A stretch of DNA of 64,000 nt, taken from Clarkia xantiana subsp. parviflora. Taxonomy: Eukaryota > Streptophyta > Magnoliopsida > Myrtales > Onagraceae. The DNA lies in the NCBI GenBank assembly GCA_036873135.1, contig JAPTYO010000018.1, positions 12,143,503 to 12,207,502 on the forward strand, written 5' to 3'. The notes beneath the pieces were generated by a model. The model ran no database searches, was not told the origin of the DNA, and saw only the letters and a list, made by a program, of their open reading frames with translations. Positions 56,959-64,000 of the stretch are shown in pieces. Position numbers and translations under genes: made by a program. Each line of letters opens with the position of its first letter. The stretch's first letter is position 1.

Positions 56959-58263
56959 ATGGCAGCCGAAAAGAACAAGATTTCTAACACTCCGGTGGAA
57001 GAAAGGAGCAGTTTACCAGTGGATCCTACCACATCGAGGCCGATCCCCCAAGAACATCCCCCAATACCCCAATCTAATGGTGTTGGCGACGATGAAACCC
57101 TCAACCATTCCAAATCTCTGCCAATTTTGGAAGATGCGAGGACAGCTCCCCAGGCTGTTCCTCCGGAGGTAATAGCTGCCTTTATTACTTTTTGGAATAA
57201 AACCCAAGCAGGAGCTGTTCTAGAGGAAAGAGAGCCAACCCGAGAGTCCTCACAAAAGGAAGAAGTAGCTTCCAGTGTGAAAATCCAGGAGAAGAATCCC
57301 CTGGAGAAAGAAACCCCTAAAGCTCCTGAGGCCGAAACGGTGAGCAAGGAACCTGTCCTGTTTACAATAGAGCAGGTCGAAGAAATGTTGGAGAAGAAGA
57401 GGCGAGGTGCGAACGATTTGCTCATCGTTCGTGATCATACTTCTCACCCCTTCACCAAAAGGCTATTCAATACTCGAGTTCCCCCGCAAGTCTTCGCGAG
57501 GAGCATCGACGATTATACCGGAGAAGGCGACCCAGTTCGCCACATCAGCGCCCACAACTCCTCCCTCTTGGGAAGGGCAACGCCTGATCATTATGCAGCA
57601 CTCTTCCCAACCACGATGAAGGAAGAGGCGTCTACTTGGTTTTATGGTCTCCCCGACAACTCTATAGACTCATGGGATGAGCTGAAAACCAAATTCATTG
57701 AAGGACACATAGGTCAGAGGCAGCGCCTCAAGAGCATGAACTTCCTCGACAAGATCGAGCAAGGCCCAGGTGAAACCTTGGCCAACTACTACACAAGGTT
57801 TCACAAGATACTCCAACAGCTGAACGAGGACGTCACGGATGGCGAGCTGATCCGGACCTTCTGGTGGGGTCTTAGAGTGCAGAGCCAAGCTCTGAAAGAC
57901 AGCATGGTGATGAAGCCCGTGCAAAGGATTGACGCCCTCGCCGTCAAAGTAAAGAAATTCATTGACCTAGAAAGGTCGAATGAAGGGTTGCCCGAAGAAG
58001 TCAAGAAACAACTGGTGCCCGCCAAGATCGAGGAGGGCTCCGCTTCCCGACCGCCCAGGAGGGAAAAAAGACGTGAGCGAGACTTCCGCCTGGGAAATCG
58101 ACAAGGAATAAGGAGGGATCCTAATCCCTATCCAGGCAAGTTTACTCCACTCACGCACAACATATCAGTAGTATTGCAAGAAATGGAGAAACTTAGGCTG
58201 GACGATCCTCCTCAAGTAAGAAAAGGCCCGATGGGATCCCAGATGAACAACTATTGCCGTTAA
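56959..58263 (+). pseudogene. Gag of element C
   Basis: ATG at 56959 (MAAEKNKISNTPVEERSS). The gag core has GEGDPVRHISAHNSSLLGRA, STWFYGLPDNSIDSWDELK, LANYYTRFHKILQQL and DGELIRTFWWGL. Basic linkers follow, then the first half of the zinc knuckle (NNYCR). TAA at 58261-58263 interrupts the knuckle, and the frame continues as HRVQGHDTDDC. A single base change would account for the stop. Otherwise the gag is open over 434 codons. Confidence 0.88.
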
Positions 58264-58449
58264 CATCGAGTACAAGGGCACGACACCGACGATTGTGTGG
58301 CCCTCAAACACGACATCGAGACATTGATCAAAAGGGGGAAGTTGTCGAAATTCATCGACAAACCGTTAAAACCCCAGCAAAAAACGAAGTCGAAGTCCTC
58401 GGGGGAATTCTCGATCTCCCCCTCACAATAACCTCGCCCCAATACAAAG

Positions 58450-59095
58450 GGGGGAAATCAATATCATCGCGGGAGGCTTCGCCTCAGGAGGAGAGACCAG
58501 CACCGCCCGCGAAGTATATGCCGCCCAGATATCTCGTGATGGAAAAGGAAAAGCGCCTGCAAAGACTGGGGCAGTAACTATCAGTTTCACTACGGACGAC
58601 CTCATGATGGTGACTCAACCACATGAGGACACCCTTGTCATCACCGCCACTATTGCAGAGTACGAAGTAAAGAGGATCCTCATCGACAGTGGAAGCTGGA
58701 CAGATATACTTTTCTTCGAGGCCTTTCAGAATTTGGGTCTGACCCAAAGGGACCTCATGAAAGTCGACTTCCCCCTCATAGGATTTGCAGGAAGGACCAC
58801 CTATCCAATGGGAGCAATCAAACTCCCGATAGTTCTGGGAAAAGAGAAGATGACTCTAACAATCGATGTACTCTTCGTAGTCGTCGACGCCGCTTTCGCC
58901 TATAATGCCATCATTGGAAGGACAACGCTCAATCCTCACCGAATAATCCCATCGACTGCTCATCAAGTAATGAGGTTCCCGACGCTACAGGGAATTGGGG
59001 AAGTGAGAGGCGACCAAACAGCATCCCGACGATGCTACGTCAGTTCAATGCGACGTCGAAATCAGAGAGAAGTCATAGAGACAACACCTCCTTAA
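58450..59095 (+). CDS. Protease fragment of element C
   Basis: Retropepsin-like domain: RILIDSGSWTDILFFEAF carries the DSG active site, followed by IIGRTTLNPHRIIPSTAHQV. The linker is REVYAAQISRDGKGKAPAK. It ends in a stop at 59095, shortly after the region where pol begins in B, and no RT follows. It is out of frame with gag because of changes between 58261 and 58450. A working PR-only product would be unusual. Confidence 0.8.
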
Positions 59096-59239
59096 AGAAA
59101 TAATATTGTTTATTATGATAAGGCTAATGTTCGTTTTATGGTGTTCCTCTTTTTTGTTAAAACTCAGGAAGGATGAATATAGGCCTTTCAAAGGCTCTTC
59201 TTTTTCTCAAGATATCTGAGTTCTCTCTTTTAAGGCGAC

Positions 59240-60020
59240 CGACATTTAATATCGACCATCAATAATCTGATATCCACTAAATCACTTAGATTCGGCGATA
59301 ATATGCGGCGTCGAAGACAAACTTTTTCCAAATCAAGAGTCGACCATAAAAAATCTGATATCTACTAAATCACTCAGATTTGTCGACTACTAGAAAGCGG
59401 TTAAGTAAACGAAGAACCCAAGAGTCGATCATCAAAAACATCTAATATCTACAATATCACTCAGATGGATCGAGCTCCTTGAGGTGCGGAAGAACCCAAG
59501 AGTCGATCATCAAAAACATCTGATATCTACAATATCACTCAGATGGATCGAGCTGCTTGAGGTGCAGAAGAACCCAAGAGTCGATCATAAAAAACATCTG
59601 ATATCTACAATATTACTCAGATGGATCGAGCTCCTTGCGGTGCAGAAGAACCCAAGAGTCGATCATCAAAAACATCTGATATCTACAATATCACTCAGAT
59701 GGATCGAGCTCCTTGCGGTGAAGAAGAACCCGAGAGTCGATCATTAAAAACATTTGATATCTACAATATCACTCAGATAGATCGACTACTTGCGGTATGA
59801 AAGAACTCAAGAGTCGATCATTCAAACATCTGATATCTACAATATCATTCAGATATATCGACTACTTGCAATACGAAAGAGCCTAAGAATCGATCATTAA
59901 AATATTTGATATCTACTAAATCACTCAAATAGATCGACTACTTGAGGTTTCGAAAGTCGATCATCCCGCCTCGAAGTTCGGTGTCGACCATTCAAAATCC
60001 GATATCCACTAAATCACTCG
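59240..60020. repeat. 78-bp tandem array in C
   Basis: GAAGAACCCAAGAGTCGATC starts at 59489, 59567 and 59645, exactly 78 bp apart. Diverged units extend on both sides. The unit includes ATCTGATATCTACAATATCA and CTCAGATGGATCGAGCT. As 78 is a multiple of three, a repeated 26-residue frame is open over part of it, which I regard as accidental. It occupies the place where RT to integrase should be. Confidence 0.93.
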
Positions 60021-60263
60021 GACAAATATACAACTTGAGAGAAAGGTTAGATATTTGGGAATTACCCTTAAAATCATTCGATTATATGGAGACCTAATGA
60101 TTGTTCTAAAGTCGAGTATGTTTTCTATTAAGTCCGTTGAAAGATCTATGAAAACGGTGAAAAGCCCAAGAGAGGGCGAGCATATGTAAGATTGCTAAAA
60201 ATTATCCTTCATTAATAAACGGGAGTTTACAAAATATCGAGAAGGAAATTAAAAGCGTCTATG

Positions 60264-62444
60264 CTAAAATCTATCTATCAGCCCTAGCTTTGGCTTTAGC
60301 TTCCTCTTGCAGATATTCTCGAAGAACTGCCACTCTCGAGAGGTCCAGGTCGGGGCCCAAGACCCTAAGGTCGGCCACCAATGAAGCAAAATTGAGAGAA
60401 GCATCTGCCCGCTCGCCATGGCGGCGTCCGTTTGAAAGGCCAAGCTGACCTTGTAAGCGGCAACAGCATTCCGCTCAGGCTCCTCGAGCTCTTCCACCCT
60501 CTTCTTCAGGTCGATGTTCTCCTTGCGCTGAGAATCCAGTTGGGCACGGAAAATTTTGGAGAAGGCGGCAGCATCAGGATATGCCTTGCCAAGCACGGCC
60601 GCCAAAACTCCACTAGCTCTCAGAGCCTCCTTGCAGATATCGAGCTCCCCAGATATGGTGCCCAAGACCCTCTGAAAGCTGGAAACCTCCCCTTCAAGGC
60701 GAGCCACCTTTTCCCGAAGGCCCTGCACTTCTTTGGCCTCCGACTCCAGGGAAGCAAGCTGCCCCTTTGCGAGAGATAACTCCTCGCCAAGGTCGATGAG
60801 CAACTGACCCACCTGCAAGAAATCGGGGTTGGCCTGGAAAGGAAAAAGTCGTCAACATAAGGTACAAATAATAAGTATCGACGAATAAGAATATGGTTCT
60901 ACCTTGGACTGTCGATGCAGGAACATTCGAGTGGCGTCCTCCACACGATCTGTAGGGAGGCGAGGACGATCCCGGGGAGGAACAGAGGCGTTCAGCAAGT
61001 GAAGGGCCACTTCCTTGTTGGCGATGGAATGGCCCTCCTTCAGCTTGTACTCTCCTAGAGTGGCGAGAGGGTCCCAATCGACATCTCGTGGCGGAGAGTC
61101 GGGGGCAGAATGAAGCATCCTCCAAGCAAAGGGAGGACCCTCATATCCCAAGCCTGTCTTGGCCTGAGAAGAAGAAGCCTCAGCAATACCCTTGCCCTTA
61201 GGGTCGACTTCTGCGAGGAAAATACGTTAATAAAAATGAACTACCAAGAACTAAGTAAGGAGTCTATCAAGGCAAAATTATGTACCAGTGGGGGGCAAGG
61301 GACTATTGGGCGTCGGATCGACCCTAGAAGTAACCTCCTGAAATGAGGAGACTGGAGTGGCGGTGGTGATCTTCACTTTCTTCGAAGGAGTGGCGCCTGC
61401 CCTCCCAGCGGGTCTCTTGGTCCTCTTCTTCGAGGACTTTGGTTGTTCTTCTACGGCCGGTTGGGTGGCTTCTTCCTGTTCAGAAGAGTCGACCACCATG
61501 TCAGGCGAAGCCCCCTCCAATGTGGGTTGGGCGTCCTCCATGGACAGAGGTTCTGAAGTGGCTCTAGTTCCACTTCCACTTCCTGCTGCCCTGCCAGCAA
61601 GGGGCACTCCAGTCGCCGCCTACTTATCAAAAAGCCTTGTAAATAGACCTACAGAAAGCAGAAGAAAGGATTCAAGAAAGGACTAAAGATAGAAAGAAAA
61701 AAGGATTACCCAGTTTATAGGAGGATCCTCGAGGCGGAGACGAATGGAAGCATTGATAAGGGCCTGTTCCGAGGTATCGGATATCGACTTCCAAGGAAGA
61801 AAATCGGGAGAAAATATGGTGGCATGAATCTTATAGACCTTGTCGACTTCCTCCGGAGTTAATCCTTGAAGAGTTGGGGCACGATCCGTACCCAAAGGAG
61901 GAAGCAGAGGCCACGGGATGCTTACTCGACAGAAGAAATAATGATTATTCCAATTGACGTTTTTCGATTTAATGTTGCAAACCAACCGTGGGGCAGACTC
62001 CCAATCAAGATCGCTGCCAGTAGGCCAACGACTCCTGAAATTGTAGGTGTCGTGAGGCGTATGTTGTAATTGGTAGAAGCTGCGGAAAACCCTCAAAGAA
62101 TACTTCCACTCATATGTGGAACACAAACAACGAAAGCCCACCCAATAACGGAGGGCATTCTCAGTAAAAGGATGGATGCGATAATGCTCGCAGAGTTCCA
62201 TCAAGTCTCCAAAAAAAGGGAATCTCAGTCCCGCCTCGAGATGACCCACGAAGACCGCCACTTCTCCCTCTTGGGGAAAATATTTTGGTCCCGGGGGACC
62301 AGGGTATCGAGGATGTTCATCATCGCTCAGATTACCCAAAGCCACGGCCTTCATGATGCCATGGCTGGTCAATTTACTAACCTTAGGAGAAGGAGGGGAG
62401 GGAACTAAATCTTCAAGATTACCTACAGGAATGGGGAGAGCCAT
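60264..62444 (-). CDS. Intact four-exon antisense gene of element C (Transposase_28-type)
   Basis: Predicted CDS: complement of 61710-62444, 61286-61619, 60903-61210 and 60264-60833; 1,947 bp, 648 residues, no internal stop. All introns are GT-AG and all phases agree (TGG|gtaatc, tag|GCG; G|gtacat, gcag|AA; AAG|gtagaa, ccag|GCC). Exon 1 carries the domain of 'putative gypsy type transposon' proteins (AGLRFPFFGDLMELCEHY, WKYSLRVFRSFYQL). Exon 2 is acidic then basic (SSKKRTKRPAGRAG, PSKKVK: likely nuclear signals). Exon 4 is a coiled coil (LREKVARLEGEVSSFQRVLG). Start at the first ATG after the TATA/telo-box. The biochemical role is unknown. The name 'transposase' in the family is not supported by any catalytic motif I can see. 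Confidence 0.82.
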
Positions 62445-62556
62445 CGGAGTTCTAGAGAGAGAATGAAGGAACGAAGCTTCTCGCTGAGGATCGGAGGGAC
62501 CTGCTGTGGCAATTCCGATCAAAATCCTCTCTTCAGGCGTACAAGGACGAGGAGAA

Positions 62557-62570
62557 TTAGGGTTTATAAA
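62557..62570 (-). promoter_or_regulatory. TATA box and telo-box of antisense gene (C)
   Basis: The minus strand reads TTTATAAACCCTAA, TATA overlapping telo-box AAACCCTAA (62557-62565), about 115 bp before the start at 62444. Another TATA-like CTATAAATA is further upstream at 62648-62656. Confidence 0.65.
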
Positions 62571-62979
62571 GAAGGCACTGTATTGATTCGCCAGGATTGG
62601 AGAGAGGACGAAGGTGAAAGGTGAAAAGTGAAAGTAAAAAGGGGGGGTATTTATAGATGAACTCCCTCGCTGGGATAACTTCCTTGCGAAGCCTTATCAA
62701 GGTCAGCCATTCATTGGTTCTTCATCTGACAACATGACCGTTAGCCTACACCTGTAGAGCCATTGAGAGGGTGACTCCCCAGCTTCCCTAGGAGATCTCT
62801 GCATGCCGAAACCATCTCTTTTCCCAACGGATAGAAATCCTAATCCCGAGGGAGGGCCTCTTCAACTTCTGGAAAGTCTAGAAAATCTACAAGTCCTGAA
62901 AATTAGATTATCTCGCCACAAAATGGGGCTTTACTCGACTCAAGCCTTCACCTTAAGTAAATGAAGCTGACGACTCGAG

Positions 62980-62992
62980 TCTCGGGGGCAAG
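62980..62992 (+). other. Polypurine tract of C
   Basis: TCTCGGGGGCAAG lies directly before the 3' LTR, with the GGGGGCA core shared with A, B and E. Confidence 0.7.
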
Positions 62993-63472
62993 TGTTGGGT
63001 TATAAATAAACCCGACTACGTATGTACGTTCTTGGTCTATGGTGATTTCCTACAGGTGACAGGTCGAGTACGCTTTCAGGGCGTGGAGAAGAAGTCGACG
63101 ACCTTTCTTGTTTATTCCAACCATTTGGAGATAAAAGGTCGACTACCAATCATGAAGAAGTCGACTTCAAAAGAATGACTGGTCGACTATGGAGACTTAG
63201 AGAATCTTCCAGAGGACAGGTGGCGACCTGCTTCCCACTGTCTCCAAGGGAAAACCGTCCCTCGAAGTAAATACAGGTGGCGACCTGCTTCCCACCGTCC
63301 CTCGAAGTAACTTAAGCTTCGGAGTGGAATCAGGGGCCATCCCCACCCCTTTTTAGGTGCTCGACCTTAAAAGTCTCCCGGAGGAAATCAAGTCCTGGAG
63401 AGAGCTACGTCCAAGGCGAAGCCTAGAAGTCCATTCCGTGAAGTTTGAGGACACGTCATTTTGATCCAAACA
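62993..63472 (+). repeat. 3' LTR of C, internally deleted
   Basis: 480 bp, ending GATCCAAACA. About 350 bp of the 5' LTR, covering most of the 57-bp repeats and the TATA box, are missing between CGAAGTAA and CTTAAGCTTCGG. Confidence 0.93.
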
Positions 63473-64000
63473 CATATGAGTCATCTTTTTCATCCCTTAG
63501 GGAACACCTGATAGAGTAACTCTAACATTATGTTCTTGAACTGTGCTTCTTGAAGTGTATTTTAATTAATTTGAATGCCTAGCCTGACTTATCATTCAAG
63601 GCGTTTGGAAGGAAAATCGTTTAACCGACTTCATCATTCTTCGTTGCAAAACTTATCTTAGGGATTTCATCCCATCTTCGAACTGATCATCTTGGGTTTT
63701 CACTCTATGCGTCAGCTGATACTTTTACAGGGTCGTGGTAGCTTCGAAGACTACTACGTACCGGTGTAAATGGTATCAATAGATTGTTTCCGAGGGAATG
63801 CAAACAAAATTCAGCACTTCATCATTCATACTTTCGTTATTAAATTCATATTTTGAAACAATGTGCTCCATATATCGAGGTCCACTTGCGCGTAGCGCTA
63901 TTCACCGTAGTTTTAATCCTAGGTTGAATCGTTTCATTTCTGAATTTAATTCAATTTAATTAAATCGGTTTCGCACATGATCATCATTAGAGATTATTTC
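63473..64000 (-). pseudogene. D3 internal sequence beyond element C
   Basis: It continues D3 after the second CATAT. No long frame is open. A minus-strand stretch near 63735-63770 could be decayed integrase, but I cannot prove it. Confidence 0.45.

Larger units (their letters stand above)
56096..63472 (+). mobile_element. C: pol-less Tat-like element with intact antisense gene
   Basis: LTRs 56096-56924 and 62993-63472 are flanked by CATAT (56091-56095, 63473-63477). Plus strand: PBS, gag (56959-58263), protease (58450-59095), a 78-bp tandem array, then a four-exon gene on the minus strand (62444-60264), PPT and LTR. There is no RT, RNase H or integrase anywhere between the LTRs. It must have moved using proteins of another element. 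Confidence 0.93.
32192..64000 (-). mobile_element. D3: Ty1/copia element hosting E and C
   Basis: The minus-strand 3' LTR is split by E into 32192-33343 and 53124-53363. It reads TGTTAG...CTAACA when rejoined in coordinates (1,392 bp). Pol lies at 53706-55551, with degraded upstream parts at 55552-56095 and 63473-64000 on either side of element C. The other LTR is outside the window. If the base preceding TG at 32192 marks the insertion, the target duplication should be ACTTA. Confidence 0.85.

Noticed and set aside
59484..59747. 26-residue repeat protein in C
   Set aside because: The 78-bp array is divisible by three, so openness is expected by chance.

Overview
This window is repeat-dense plant nuclear DNA. 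It holds plant-type Ty3/gypsy (Tat-like) and Ty1/copia LTR retrotransposons, a RepHel/RPA Helitron and a Mutator-type MITE. I recognise no ordinary host gene. Almost every transposon protein is broken, which fits old heterochromatic or pericentromeric sequence of a flowering plant. The species cannot be named from this.

Layout. (1) 1-9296: a chimeric Tat-like element (A). Its left LTR and antisense gene come from one element, and its pol, gag and right LTR come from a diverged relative. Positions 1-3794 reappear almost unchanged at 39000-42793. (2) 9297-19534: a Helitron on the minus strand with an RPA-like gene and a RepHel gene that carries a 512-bp MULE-type MITE. It is cut at 9297 by element A. 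(3) 19535-22079: AT-rich, with one possible LTR. (4) 22080-30559: copia remnants of one family in both orientations (D1 +, D2 -, D4 +), with a 2.16-kb non-autonomous LTR element (G) nested in D2. (5) 30560-32191: LTR and start of another element (F). (6) 32192-64000: a minus-strand copia element (D3) that runs out of the window. It is split by element E (33344-53118, TSD GGTGC) and element C (56096-63472, TSD CATAT). E is split by element B (40683-51006, TSD GATAT).

How the pieces relate. A, B, C and E share Tat-like termini: a PBS of the TTGGCGCCGTCNGTGGG type and a GGGGGCA polypurine tract. They also have tandem arrays in their 3' parts and a spliced gene on the opposite strand, tail to tail with gag-pol. 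In C this antisense gene is open across four exons (648 codons), although C has no RT, RNase H or integrase. In B it is a pseudogene with the same architecture. In both, the start is preceded by a TATA box fused to a telo-box. The layout 1-3794 / 39000-42793, with a CTCC microhomology junction at 3791-3794, is best explained by a 38,999-bp tandem duplication of which this window holds one whole unit and the tail of the previous one.
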